Part shown: piece after piece, positions 8,487 through 17,332 of the stretch
How the letters are laid out: every line of letters begins with the position of its first letter
Position numbering within the stretch: position 1 is the first letter of the stretch
DNA from: Flavobacterium silvisoli
GTDB lineage: Bacteria; Bacteroidota; Bacteroidia; Flavobacteriales; Flavobacteriaceae
Length of the DNA: 64,000 nt
Direction of reading: 5' to 3'
NCBI RefSeq assembly: GCF_004329815.1
Contig: NZ_SJPE01000003.1
Coordinates: 149,909-213,908 of the forward strand
Notes under the pieces: generated by a model
What the model saw: the letters and a program-made list of their open reading frames with translations, nothing else
The model's database searches: none
What the model was told of the DNA's origin: nothing
Made by a program: the position numbers and the translations under genes

Positions 8487-9386
8487 TTACTTTTTTCTGG
8501 GATGAAATGTGTGCATGATTTGTGTTAAATGTTTACGATCCAAATGCACGTATATTTCGGTGGTAGTAATCGATTCGTGCCCCAGCATCAATTGAATGGA
8601 ACGCAAATCAGCACCGTTCTCAAGCAAATGTGTTGCAAAAGAATGCCTTAGTGTGTGAGGACTTATATTTTTTTTCAAATTAATCTTTACCGCCAAGGTT
8701 TTGATAATGGTAAAAATCATCGCTCTGGTGAGTTGTTTCCCACGACGGTTTAAAAACAAGGTATCTTCAAAACCCTTTGCAATCGTTAAATGGGACCTGA
8801 TTTCATTTTTATACAATTCAATGTATTTCTGAGTGGCAGTGGCTACCGGAACAAATCGCTGTTTATTTCCTTTACCCGTAATTTTTATAAAACCTTCTTC
8901 AAAAAACAAATCCGATATTTTAAGATTGATGACTTCAGAAACCCTGAGCCCGCAACCATAAAGTGTTTCCAAAATTGCCCGGTTTCGTTCCCCTTCAGGT
9001 GTCGACAAATCAATAGCTGCAATAAGATTATCAATATCCTCAACAGACAGAGTATCTGGAAGTTTTCGTCCTATTCTAGGAGCTTCTATTAACTCCATAG
9101 GGTTATCAGTTCTGAAATCTTCAAAAACCAAATACGAAAAAAAACTCTTCAACCCCGAAATAATACGAGCTTGGGAGCGGGCATTCACTTCTTTGGAAAC
9201 CGAATAAATAAATTCCTGTATAGTCTCATCACTGATTTCTTCGGGGGAAACATTGATATCATTTTGAGCCAAAAAACTACACAATCGCTCCAAGTCAAAC
9301 GTATAATTGGCCAGCGTATTCTTTGACAGACCGCGTTCGATTTTTAAATACGATTGAAAGTTTTTGATATAACTATTCCAGTTCAT
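8487..9386 (-). CDS. xerD: Tyrosine recombinase XerD
   Basis: Start chosen at MNWNSYIKNFQSYL, giving 299 residues as in known XerD. The longer frame only adds a hydrophobic, non-conserved N-terminus. It has a SAM-like core-binding domain (1-100) and a catalytic domain with R148, K172, H244-x-x-R247, H270 and the nucleophile Y279. It resolves chromosome dimers at dif. Its location near aroQ and absence of phage genes indicate the housekeeping enzyme, not an integrase. The nearby aroQ is divergent, with two outer-membrane protein genes between them. Confidence 0.9.
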   Translation of the reverse strand: MNWNSYIKNFQSYLKIERGLSKNTLANYTFDLERLCSFLAQNDINVSPEEISDETIQEFIYSVSKEVNARSQARIISGLKSFFSYLVFEDFRTDNPMELIEAPRIGRKLPDTLSVEDIDNLIAAIDLSTPEGERNRAILETLYGCGLRVSEVINLKISDLFFEEGFIKITGKGNKQRFVPVATATQKYIELYKNEIRSHLTIAKGFEDTLFLNRRGKQLTRAMIFTIIKTLAVKINLKKNISPHTLRHSFATHLLENGADLRSIQLMLGHESITTTEIYVHLDRKHLTQIMHTFHPRKK

Positions 9387-9413
9387 CTGACAAAGAAACA
9401 AAATGATACGCAA

Positions 9414-9440
9414 TAAAAAAACCACGCCATTGGCGTGGTT
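9414..9440 (-). terminator. Intrinsic terminator of the outer-membrane protein gene
   Basis: Read on the minus strand: AACCACGCC, 4-base loop region, GGCGTGGTT, then a run of Ts (plus-strand As at 9414-9420). It lies just downstream of the barrel gene that ends at 9464. Confidence 0.85.
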
Positions 9441-9463
9441 AAATTTAAAATCTATCCAAAAGA

Positions 9464-10021
9464 TTAGAATCTGTATCCTAAACCAATATTGAACGAGTTC
9501 TGAGTTATTTTTGCAGTTTCTAAACCAGAACCTGAAGGAAAATCATTAAGATCAGACAAACCTAAATTATATCTTGCGTCAAAAAACAATCCGGACGGCA
9601 ACTCATAGGCAGCACCAAATCCTAAGGCAAAATCCATCGATTTCAAGTAATCTTTTGCATCACCACCTCCTGCAACAAAAGCGATTTCTGGTCCGGCGTG
9701 CAAACTAAATGCGTCTGCTACGTAAAATTTTGCCAGAACAGGAATTCTGATAAAATTCAAATCAAACTCCTTCTCACCATTTCCCTCCATAGTATACAAC
9801 AACTCAGGCTGCACATGAAACTTTTCTGAAATGGTAAAATCTACCAAACCTCCTAAGTAGAAGCCTGTTCTTGGATCTCCATCATTAGCATCTGCACCAT
9901 AATTAGCTGAAACTAAACCTCCTTTGATACCATATCTCATATCTTCAGAAGCTCCTTTTTTTTGCGCATTGGCAAAAGCTGCAGTTAACACCACTGCCAT
10001 TGTTAAAATAATTTTTTTCAT
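9464..10021 (-). CDS. Small outer-membrane beta-barrel protein (PorT/OmpA-barrel-like)
   Basis: 185 residues with signal peptide MKKIILTMAVVLTAAFANAQ. The mature part has alternating beta-strands (FHVQPELLYTM, SLHAGPEIAFVAGGG, FALGFGAAYELPSGLFFDARYNLGLSDL) and ends in an aromatic residue (NIGLGYRF), as expected of an 8-strand barrel. It is a paralogue of the next upstream gene by signal peptide and layout. Its own canonical promoter and terminator make it a single-gene unit. Role unknown beyond outer-membrane structure. Confidence 0.85.
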   Translation of the reverse strand: MKKIILTMAVVLTAAFANAQKKGASEDMRYGIKGGLVSANYGADANDGDPRTGFYLGGLVDFTISEKFHVQPELLYTMEGNGEKEFDLNFIRIPVLAKFYVADAFSLHAGPEIAFVAGGGDAKDYLKSMDFALGFGAAYELPSGLFFDARYNLGLSDLNDFPSGSGLETAKITQNSFNIGLGYRF

Positions 10022-10047
10022 GATTTGTTATTTTAAAATTAGTATAA

Positions 10048-10077
10048 CAAAAATATTATTTACAAAATGGCATACAA
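10048..10077 (-). promoter_or_regulatory. Promoter of the 185-residue barrel gene
   Basis: On the minus strand, TTG (10077-10075), 19 bp, TATTTTTG (10055-10048) is a full match to the Bacteroidota consensus. The leader to the ATG would be about 20 bases. Confidence 0.75.
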
Positions 10078-10105
10078 ATTTTCTGGTAAAAATCCGATTA
10101 AACGC

Positions 10106-10133
10106 AAAAAAAACCGCGTCAATGACGCGGTTT
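10106..10133 (-). terminator. Intrinsic terminator of the 195-residue barrel gene
   Basis: On the minus strand, AAACCGCGTC, ATT, GACGCGGTTT runs into a T-tract (plus-strand As 10106-10113): a 10-bp stem with a 3-base loop. Confidence 0.9.
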
Positions 10134-10154
10134 AGATTTTTTGGTTCTACAAAA

Positions 10155-10742
10155 TTATAGTTTGTAGATTAAACCGAATGATGCAGCATTGAAGAAGTTA
10201 TTGAAAACATTAACATTCAAGTCTGTATTAGTTTGTTTAGCATCACCAGCTTTTTGGTTTTGGTAAGACAATACATTTGCAAGACCAAAATCGATAGCTA
10301 ATTTAGGAGTAACGAAATAGTTGATTCCTAAACCACCTCTGATACCAAAAGTATTAGTTTTATCAGCACCAGTATCTGGATCTGAACTACCAATGTTGAT
10401 TCCGAAGTTAGTGAAAGTTTTGAATCTTTCTCCTAGGTTTAAGAAGTAATATCTACCTCCTAAGTTTACGTCAAATGAATTTGGTTTGTTAACACCGTTA
10501 TCTACAGTAGTGTAATCTAAACCTAAAGTAACTGCGAAGTTATCAGAAATGAAATAACCAGCTTCAGGAGCGAAAGTAGTACTTGTAGTTTTAACAACAT
10601 CGTCATCTTCGCTTGAGTAAGAAATTCTACCACCTAAGTAGATATCTCCTTTACCAAAACCGAATGAGCTTTCTTTTTTGTCTTGAGCGTTAGCAAACGA
10701 TAAAGCGAATACTGCAGCTACTGTTAAAATAATTTTTTTCAT
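10155..10742 (-). CDS. Abundant small outer-membrane beta-barrel protein
   Basis: 195 residues, signal peptide MKKIILTVAAVFALSFANAQ, then beta-strands such as GDIYLGGRISYSSEDDD, NFAVTLGLDYTTVDNG and SFDVNLGGRYYFLNLGERF, ending AASFGLIYKL. Codon use is strikingly uniform (mostly GTT, GAA, TTA and AAC codons), which usually marks a highly expressed gene. It has a canonical promoter and a strong terminator of its own. It is paralogous to its downstream neighbour and probably a structural outer-membrane protein; no substrate can be inferred. Confidence 0.87.
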   Translation of the reverse strand: MKKIILTVAAVFALSFANAQDKKESSFGFGKGDIYLGGRISYSSEDDDVVKTTSTTFAPEAGYFISDNFAVTLGLDYTTVDNGVNKPNSFDVNLGGRYYFLNLGERFKTFTNFGINIGSSDPDTGADKTNTFGIRGGLGINYFVTPKLAIDFGLANVLSYQNQKAGDAKQTNTDLNVNVFNNFFNAASFGLIYKL

Positions 10743-10769
10743 GTTTGTTTAATTTTAAAATTAATATAG

Positions 10770-10798
10770 CAAAAGTATAAGTATTCTAATTCGAGCAA
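10770..10798 (-). promoter_or_regulatory. Promoter of the 195-residue barrel gene
   Basis: On the minus strand, TTG (10798-10796), 18 bp, TACTTTTG (10777-10770) matches the Bacteroidota consensus. It predicts a leader of about 22 bases. A GTTATCAACAATTTTAT block lies 18 bp upstream, at 10816-10832. Confidence 0.78.
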
Positions 10799-11025
10799 CA
10801 GCAAGGGTTGTTGCAGTTATCAACAATTTTATTAACAAAATATTTCTGTAACTTATTTAAAAACAAAAGAATAAGTGGTTTTCAACAAAAAAAGACGAAT
10901 GAATCATAAATTCCAAACTGGCAATATTTCGTCATTTTAGGGCGATTTCCCACAAATAATTGGATTTTCAGAGGGAGTTATCTTTATAAAAGATTATTTT
11001 TACATTTACAGAAAGATAAAATTGT

Positions 11026-11439
11026 ATGAAAATTATAATAATAAACGGCCCCAATCTTAACTTATTAGGGCAACGAGAACCCGAAGTATATGGCAGTCTG
11101 TCTTTTGACATTTTTTTTAACGGTCTGAAACGAAAATACACAACCGTTGAGTTACACTATTTTCAAAGCAATATAGAAGGTGAAATTATTGACAAACTTC
11201 AGGAAGTAGGCTTTTCGTATGACGGCATCATTCTCAATGCTGCAGCATACACCCATACTTCCATCGGAATCGGAGATGCGGTTAAAGCCATCACCACACC
11301 GGTTATAGAGGTACACATATCCAATACCTTTGCCCGGGAAACATTCCGCCATCAGTCTTTCATTTCGCCAAACGCCAAAGGAATCATCATTGGTTTCGGA
11401 CTCAAAAGTTACGAATTGGCTCTGCAATCCTTTTTATAA
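11026..11439 (+). CDS. aroQ: 3-dehydroquinate dehydratase, type II
   Basis: 137 residues, normal for the dodecameric type II enzyme. Signature INGPNLNLLGQREPEVYG carries R17 and the catalytic Y22. N71 and H77 (NAAAYTHTS), H97 (EVHISN) and R108 complete the active site. It dehydrates 3-dehydroquinate to 3-dehydroshikimate in the shikimate pathway. The DUF5686 gene starts 18 bases after its stop, so the two are probably cotranscribed. A location divergent from xerD is familiar from Bacteroidota genomes. Confidence 0.95.
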   Translation: MKIIIINGPNLNLLGQREPEVYGSLSFDIFFNGLKRKYTTVELHYFQSNIEGEIIDKLQEVGFSYDGIILNAAAYTHTSIGIGDAVKAITTPVIEVHISNTFARETFRHQSFISPNAKGIIIGFGLKSYELALQSFL

Positions 11440-11456
11440 ACCCAACCATAACTCCC

Positions 11457-13937
11457 ATGTTGCTCAAAAAAACACTAGCTCTTTATTGCTTACTGTCAAC
11501 ATTTTTTTCGTTGGCACAAATAAAAGGGACCGTCAGCGATGTAAACGGCAAACCACTGCCATTCGTAAACATCTTTGAAGAGAACACTTATAACGGCACC
11601 ACTACGAATGATTTGGGAAAATTTGAATTGAACATCAAAACCCCGGGGACACACAAAATTATTTTCCAGTATTTAGGATATAAAACGGTTAAAGAGGTAA
11701 TAGAACTCAACAAAACAGCAGTGGTTATTGATGTAATGATGCAAGAGGAAAACATCACGCTCAACGAAGTTGTAATCAACCCAAAAGACAATCCGGCCAA
11801 TGAAATCATCAGGAATGCAATAAGAAACAAAAAAGAAAATTCGGAAAAAACCGCCCGTTACAAATCTGATTTTTATTCGCGCGGTATCATACGCCTGAAA
11901 GATGCACCCAAAACCATCATGGGACAAAAGTTTGATTTTTTTGACGAAATCCTCGACTCTACGCGAAGCGGCATCGTTTACCTTTCCGAAACAGTTTCCC
12001 GAATCACATTTCAGAAACCCGACAAAATGAAGGAGGTCATCGTGGCTTCAAAAGTAAGCGGAAAAGACAACGGCTTTAGCTTTAATAATGCTGCCTCGGT
12101 GAATTTTGATTTTTATGAAAACTACCTGCCTTTTGAAGTTAATGTGGTCTCCCCTATTGCTGACAATGCATTTAACTACTACAAATACAAATTTGAAGGT
12201 TCATTTTTTACCGAAAACCGACAACAGATTAACAAAATAAAAGTCATCCCACGTCGCGATACCGAACCCGCCATGGAAGGATACATTTATATAGTAGACG
12301 ATTCCTATTCTATTTATGCGATTGATTTGTCAATCAAAGGCAATCAGATGCAGACACCCGTTATCGATAATTTGACTCTGAAACAGAGCTTCAGTTATAA
12401 TTCGAACAACAAGATATGGGTAAAAAATACACAAACGCTCGATTTTGTTGCCGGCATGCTCAGCATCAAAGTCAATGGCCGCTTTACGTATGTCTATTCA
12501 AATTTTGAATTTGAAAAAGAGTTTGCCAAACGAACTTTTACCAACGAAATTCTCTCGTTTGAAGAAAACGCCAACAAAAAAGATGATGTTTTTTGGAACA
12601 CTATTCGACCTGTACCGCTGACTCAGGAAGAAGCTACTGATTATGTCAAAAAAGACATTTTACAAACCAAAAAGAAATCGCAGCAGTATCTTGATTCTAT
12701 TGATGCCAAGCACAATAAGTTCAAACCCATGTCAATTCTGAGTGGTTACAGTTATAAAAATTCGTTTAAAAAATGGTCCCTCAATTATGACGGACCGCTG
12801 TTTTTGCCTTCTTTCAATACCGTACAAGGATGGCGTATAGATGCCGGTTTATCATATTTTAAACGCGATGAAGAACAAAAAAGCTACACCAGTATAGGTA
12901 CCCGTTTTACTTATGGTTTTTCAGAAGATAAAGTGAGAGGAGTATTCAACTATGCTCACAAATTCAACAACACCAACAACAGCTTATTAACGATTAACGT
13001 AGGAAGTTCGGTGAGTCAGTTCAATTCAAACAATCCCATTAGTTCCTTAGTAAATACTGTCGGTTCTTTATTCTTTAAAAATAATTACATGAAGTTGTAT
13101 GAGAAGAATTTTGTGTCGGCATTTTTCGGCAGAGAAGTGGTGAACGGATTTTACATGAATGCCGCGGTTGAGTATGCCGAAAGAAAACCGCTTTACAACA
13201 CTACCGATTACACCATTATCAAAAGCAATGACTTGTACAGCTCCAACAATCCGCTTGCGCCGGAAAATGAAACCTCAGCGGCCATTACCAAGCACAATTT
13301 GGTAAAAACCAACATAGCACTGCGATTTAATTTCGGCCAAAAATATTTATCCAGACCTGACGGCAAGTTCAACATTCCAAATGACGATTATCCCACACTG
13401 ACTTTGGGTTATGAAAAAACGTTTGCCGCTACCGAAAAACAATACGAGTACGACTTACTTTCATCCCGTCTGAACTATGAAGTGACTTTGGGAAACAAAG
13501 GATTCATGCAAATGAATTGTAAAGTCGGTAAATTCTTCAATGCTGAAAGCATTTCGTTTGCAGATTACAAACATTTCAATGGCAACCAAACTCATATTGC
13601 TCAAAGCGAAAGTTACACCAACGTATTCAATTTACTGCCTTATTACACCGCCAGTACAAATGATAGTTATTTTGAAAGCCACCTGGAGCACAACGACAAG
13701 GGGTATCTGATGAACAAACTGCCTTTACTCAAATACCTGCAGGCACAATTGGTTTTAGGATTTCACAACCTTGCCATTCCGGAGCGTAAGCCTTATCAGG
13801 AATTCACCATCGGTTTAGATAATTTAGGCTTTGGTAAATACCGCTTGTTGCGTATTGATTACGTTCGTGCTTATCAAAATGGCTATCGGGGTGATGGAGT
13901 TATCTTTGGGCTGAAGTTTTTAAATGTCTTTGAATAA
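11457..13937 (+). CDS. DUF5686 outer-membrane protein with carboxypeptidase-like regulatory domain
   Basis: 826 residues. After a signal peptide (cleavage near FSLAQIKG) comes a CarboxypepD_reg-like domain at about 20-100 (IKGTVSDVNGKPLPFVNIFEE). Next is the start of DUF5686, with the diagnostic helix NEIIRNAIRNKKEN near residue 115, and then a long beta-rich region ending in a barrel-like C-terminus (DGVIFGLKFLNVFE). No plug domain is visible, so it is not a TonB receptor. The family is widespread in Bacteroidota, and I know of no assigned function. The stop directly abuts the stop of the convergent tauE-like gene. Confidence 0.85.
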   Translation: MLLKKTLALYCLLSTFFSLAQIKGTVSDVNGKPLPFVNIFEENTYNGTTTNDLGKFELNIKTPGTHKIIFQYLGYKTVKEVIELNKTAVVIDVMMQEENITLNEVVINPKDNPANEIIRNAIRNKKENSEKTARYKSDFYSRGIIRLKDAPKTIMGQKFDFFDEILDSTRSGIVYLSETVSRITFQKPDKMKEVIVASKVSGKDNGFSFNNAASVNFDFYENYLPFEVNVVSPIADNAFNYYKYKFEGSFFTENRQQINKIKVIPRRDTEPAMEGYIYIVDDSYSIYAIDLSIKGNQMQTPVIDNLTLKQSFSYNSNNKIWVKNTQTLDFVAGMLSIKVNGRFTYVYSNFEFEKEFAKRTFTNEILSFEENANKKDDVFWNTIRPVPLTQEEATDYVKKDILQTKKKSQQYLDSIDAKHNKFKPMSILSGYSYKNSFKKWSLNYDGPLFLPSFNTVQGWRIDAGLSYFKRDEEQKSYTSIGTRFTYGFSEDKVRGVFNYAHKFNNTNNSLLTINVGSSVSQFNSNNPISSLVNTVGSLFFKNNYMKLYEKNFVSAFFGREVVNGFYMNAAVEYAERKPLYNTTDYTIIKSNDLYSSNNPLAPENETSAAITKHNLVKTNIALRFNFGQKYLSRPDGKFNIPNDDYPTLTLGYEKTFAATEKQYEYDLLSSRLNYEVTLGNKGFMQMNCKVGKFFNAESISFADYKHFNGNQTHIAQSESYTNVFNLLPYYTASTNDSYFESHLEHNDKGYLMNKLPLLKYLQAQLVLGFHNLAIPERKPYQEFTIGLDNLGFGKYRLLRIDYVRAYQNGYRGDGVIFGLKFLNVFE

Positions 13938-14705
13938 TTAGAATCCAAACACATCATAACCAAAACGGATGAGTGTTCCGATAACTACAATTAAAAAAAA
14001 GACACGAATGAATTGATTCCCTTTTTTGATGGCCAACTTGGCTCCTAACCAGCCTCCGCAAGCATTACAAACAGACATAGGAACCGCTATGGTCCAAATG
14101 ATTTTTCCTTTTAAAACAAAAAGAAAAATAGAACCAAAATTGGTAGCCAAATTCACCATCTTGGCATTGGCGGAAGCGTGAAGAAAATCGAAACCCAATA
14201 GAGTTACAAAACCTAATACCAAGAAACTACCGGTACCCGGACCTATAAATCCGTCATAAAACCCAATGAATACACTCATAACTACCGCAAAAAGTAATTG
14301 CTTTTTTGAAGAATAAGCCTTTATCTGATGGGCACCAAAATCCTTTTTGATAAAAGTATAAACGGCAATCACACTGAGCACTATCAGCAGTAATGGTTTC
14401 ATAAAATCGTTGTGTACGAGTGTCAGCAGGTTTGACCCTAAAAAAGCCGAAACAAAAGCCACTGCAGCCATGACCGAAAGCAGCTTCCAGTTGATTTCAA
14501 CGTTTTTGAGGTATTGTCGTGCCGCCAAAGCAGTACCGCTAAAGGATGGTACTTTTAAAGAACCTATTACAGAGGCAACAGCTAAATTAGGCAATAAAAT
14601 CATAGCAACCGGGGTTTGAATCAAACCACCACCACCCACAATAGCATCAACAAAACCCGCAAAGAAAGCGGCCAGACAAAGTAGTATTATGACGTATGGT
14701 TCCAT
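13938..14705 (-). CDS. TauE/SafE (TSUP) family anion exporter
   Basis: 255 residues with about eight hydrophobic segments. It opens with the TSUP signature (FFAGFVDAIVGGGGLIQTP) and repeats it in the second half (FIGFYDGFIGPGTGSFLVLGF), the inverted-repeat layout typical of the family. Members move sulfite, sulfoacetate or related anions across the inner membrane. The substrate here is not determinable, and there are no sulfur genes adjacent. It lies downstream of murA on the same strand but behind a weak terminator. Confidence 0.85.
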   Translation of the reverse strand: MEPYVIILLCLAAFFAGFVDAIVGGGGLIQTPVAMILLPNLAVASVIGSLKVPSFSGTALAARQYLKNVEINWKLLSVMAAVAFVSAFLGSNLLTLVHNDFMKPLLLIVLSVIAVYTFIKKDFGAHQIKAYSSKKQLLFAVVMSVFIGFYDGFIGPGTGSFLVLGFVTLLGFDFLHASANAKMVNLATNFGSIFLFVLKGKIIWTIAVPMSVCNACGGWLGAKLAIKKGNQFIRVFFLIVVIGTLIRFGYDVFGF

Positions 14706-14725
14706 ATTTTTTTTTGAAAATGAAA

Positions 14726-14746
14726 AGAGGCACTATCAGCGCCTCT
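14726..14746 (-). terminator. Weak intrinsic terminator after murA
   Basis: On the minus strand, AGAGGC, 9-base loop, GCCTCT, followed by TTTCATTTTC. The stem is short and the T-run interrupted, so partial read-through into the tauE-like gene is possible. Confidence 0.45.
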
Positions 14747-14781
14747 ATATTTATTCTTGTCTATCTTCTATTATCCTAGAA

Positions 14782-16092
14782 CTATACTCTCACAATATTA
14801 GCTCCCAGTGCCCGAAGTCTTTCATCAATACGCTCGTATCCTCTGTCTATTTGCTCAATATTTTGAATAGTAGATGTTCCTTTAGCGGAAAGCGCGGCTA
14901 TCAACAATGAAATTCCTGCGCGGATATCCGGCGAAGACATGGTAGTAGCTTTCAACTGCGATTTGAAATCATGTCCCATAACCACCGCTCGGTGCGGATC
15001 GCACAACATAATTTTGGCTCCCATATCAATCAGTTTGTCTACAAAGAACAAACGGCTTTCAAACATTTTTTGGTGGATCAACACATCTCCGTTAGCCTGA
15101 GTAGCCACAACCAATACGATACTCAACAAATCAGGTGTAAATCCGGGCCATGGCGCATCGGCAATGGTTAAGATTGAACCATCGATATCGGTTTTTACCG
15201 TATAGCCTTTGGTATGTGCCGGTATGTAAATATCATCTCCTTTTTTTTCAAGGGTAATTCCCAACTTTCTGAATACATTCGGAATTACTCCCAAATTTTC
15301 CCAACTCACATTTTTAATGGTAATCTCACTGCGGGTCATAGCTGCAAGACCAATCCAAGAGCCTATTTCAATCATGTCCGGAAGAATTCTGTGCTCACAA
15401 CCGCCCAGTTTTTCCACACCTTCAATGATTAACAAATTAGAACCAACTCCTTTGATTTTGGCCCCCATAGAATTCAGCATTTTGCACAATTGCTGCAAAT
15501 ACGGTTCACAAGCAGCATTGTAAATGGTGGTAGTCCCTTCGGCTAAAACGGCTGCCATTACTATATTGGCTGTTCCGGTAACCGATGCTTCATCAAGCAA
15601 CATATAGGTTCCTTTCAAACGACCTTTCGATTCTACTCCATAAAAATGATCCTCTCTTTCGTAACGGAATTTGGCGCCCAAATGGATGAAGCCCTCAAAG
15701 TGAGTATCCAAACGACGACGTCCGATTTTGTCACCACCCGGTTTCGGAATGTATCCGCAACCAAAACGAGCCAAAAGCGGACCAACAATCATGATTGATC
15801 CTCTCAAACTTCCTCCTTCTTTTTTGAACGCTTCTGTTTTTAAATAATCGATGTTTACCTCATCGGCTTGGAATGTATAATCACCGGGACCGTTTTTCTG
15901 AATTTTAACACCCAAATTACCTAATAAAACAATAAGTTTGTTGACATCAATAATATCCGGAATGTTGGTAATCCTTACTTTTTCTGAGGTTAATAATGCC
16001 GGACATAAAACTTGTAACGCTTCATTTTTAGCACCTTGCGGATGAACATCTCCTTTTAGTTGGATGCCACCTTCTATTTTAAAAGTTCCCAT
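14782..16092 (-). CDS. murA: UDP-N-acetylglucosamine 1-carboxyvinyltransferase (MurA) with Asp at the catalytic Cys position
   Basis: 436 residues. N-terminal FKIEGGIQLKGDVHPQGAKNEAL holds the conserved Lys-Asn of the family. It transfers enolpyruvate from PEP to UDP-GlcNAc, the first committed peptidoglycan step, in the cytoplasm. The active-site loop reads PGGDKIGRRRLD, with D121 (codon 15732-15730) where E. coli MurA has Cys115. Cys-to-Asp enzymes known from other bacteria are active and resist fosfomycin. It follows DUF493 and DUF4290 on the same strand with a 78-base gap, an arrangement I associate with Bacteroidota. Confidence 0.95.
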   Translation of the reverse strand: MGTFKIEGGIQLKGDVHPQGAKNEALQVLCPALLTSEKVRITNIPDIIDVNKLIVLLGNLGVKIQKNGPGDYTFQADEVNIDYLKTEAFKKEGGSLRGSIMIVGPLLARFGCGYIPKPGGDKIGRRRLDTHFEGFIHLGAKFRYEREDHFYGVESKGRLKGTYMLLDEASVTGTANIVMAAVLAEGTTTIYNAACEPYLQQLCKMLNSMGAKIKGVGSNLLIIEGVEKLGGCEHRILPDMIEIGSWIGLAAMTRSEITIKNVSWENLGVIPNVFRKLGITLEKKGDDIYIPAHTKGYTVKTDIDGSILTIADAPWPGFTPDLLSIVLVVATQANGDVLIHQKMFESRLFFVDKLIDMGAKIMLCDPHRAVVMGHDFKSQLKATTMSSPDIRAGISLLIAALSAKGTSTIQNIEQIDRGYERIDERLRALGANIVRV

Positions 16093-16170
16093 TTTTTGTA
16101 ATTATAAAATCGTGAATTGCGAATCACGGCTGGCACGAAATAAATTAAAATCCAACCCTGCAATTCTTAA

Positions 16171-16890
16171 CTATTTCTGATTGTTGTTATTTTTCTGAAA
16201 ATTCTTTTTGCCGTTTTTATTCTTGTTGGATTTACCGTTGTTGTTTTGTTGCGGCATGTTTTTGTTTGACATTTTTTTGTTAGTACGCATCAAATCATTG
16301 GTGTTCAGCAACTCTTCTGTGCTTTGCAACAAATTCAACTTGCCTCCCGACAATTCAAACAAATGTTCAAAAATTACGGTATCGGTCACCGTATCTTTAT
16401 TCCAACTCAGGTATGATTTTTTCATGTGGTTGGCAATGACTTTTACCAAAGCATTCTTCATTTCGCCTTCTTCCCAACTGTTGGCCACGTCAATCATGTA
16501 TTTGATATTATTGCCGTAAAAACGATACTTAGGGTTTTTTTGCGGATAAGCTAATCGTTCCGGTTTAAGATGAATTACATCTTTACTCGGAATCGGATAT
16601 GGCGAATCGACGTCTAATTTAAAATCAGACATGATAAAGATTTGATCCCAAAGTTTATGCTGAAAATCGGGCACATCGCGCAAATGCGGATTCAAACTTC
16701 CCATCACCTGAATGATGTATTTTGCCGCTTTGTTGCGTTCTTCCCTGTCTTGGATTAAAGTAGCCTGATCAATCAACTTTTGCAGATGGCGCCCATACTC
16801 AGGAATAATCAAATGCGGTCTTTCGGCATTATATTCTAAATGATGAACCACATCATTGGCATTTTCTTTAATATATTTTTCAGCCATCAT
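16171..16890 (-). CDS. DUF4290 family protein
   Basis: 239 residues, soluble, with Bacteroidota-typical motifs EYGRHLQKLIDQA, DREERNKAAKYIIQVMG and DFQHKLWDQIFIMSDF. The last 40 residues are low complexity, rich in Asn, Lys and Gln, and probably disordered. The ATG at 16890 overlaps the DUF493 stop as ATGA, indicating translational coupling. This favours the first of two consecutive Met codons. Function unknown; position upstream of murA hints at cell-envelope growth but proves nothing. Confidence 0.85.
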   Translation of the reverse strand: MMAEKYIKENANDVVHHLEYNAERPHLIIPEYGRHLQKLIDQATLIQDREERNKAAKYIIQVMGSLNPHLRDVPDFQHKLWDQIFIMSDFKLDVDSPYPIPSKDVIHLKPERLAYPQKNPKYRFYGNNIKYMIDVANSWEEGEMKNALVKVIANHMKKSYLSWNKDTVTDTVIFEHLFELSGGKLNLLQSTEELLNTNDLMRTNKKMSNKNMPQQNNNGKSNKNKNGKKNFQKNNNNQK

Positions 16891-17171
16891 AATGAAATTA
16901 TCCCTTCTATGTTTGAAACTTCAATGTATTTCTCTACCACATGATCCGGGGTTTCCATCATTACATTCACAGAAATACTGGTATATTTTCCGGTTTTTGA
17001 TTGTGTAGTTTGGATTACGGCTCCCATATTATCAAAGGCGTTTTCTACTTCTTCGACCTTTTTAGGATCCGTAGGTACAATAAACTTGTACAGGTATTCG
17101 CTTGGCCAATCTGAAGTGTTATTCAACTCTTCACGCAAGCGGATGTAAAATTCTGTCGTCTTCTTATCCAT
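16887..17171 (-). CDS. DUF493 (YbeD-like) family protein
   Basis: 94 residues with the alpha/beta fold pattern of DUF493: FKIVPTDP-like strand (YKFIVPTDPKKVEEVENAF), then TTQSKTGKYTSISVNVMMETPDHVVEKY. The fold resembles ACT-type regulatory domains, and members are thought to be small regulatory proteins. It is the first gene of the DUF493/DUF4290/murA group. A TAnnTTTG-like element (minus-strand TATATTTG, 17195-17188) lies just upstream, but I see no TTG at the proper distance. Confidence 0.8.
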   Translation of the reverse strand: MDKKTTEFYIRLREELNNTSDWPSEYLYKFIVPTDPKKVEEVENAFDNMGAVIQTTQSKTGKYTSISVNVMMETPDHVVEKYIEVSNIEGIISL

Positions 17172-17303
17172 TTATTCAAAATAAAAGCAAATATACAGTA
17201 TTGATTTCAGATATCGGAATTAGGAATCCACGATTTAAAAAAAATCAGCATCATCAGCAAAAAATAAAAGTCAAAACACTTTCGGTATTCTAATTTGTTT
17301 CAA

Positions 17304-17311
17304 TAAATTTG
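17304..17311 (+). promoter_or_regulatory. TAAATTTG promoter element of the P-loop ATPase gene
   Basis: TAAATTTG matches TAnnTTTG exactly and lies 22 bases before the chosen TTG start. I see no clean TTG at the -33 distance, so only half the consensus is supported. Confidence 0.5.
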
Positions 17312-17332
17312 CGCCTTATTTCAAAAAAAAAC

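Noticed and set aside
8487..9386. Phage or integron integrase
   Set aside because: Sequence and length match housekeeping XerD, and no phage, attachment-site repeat or cassette genes are present.
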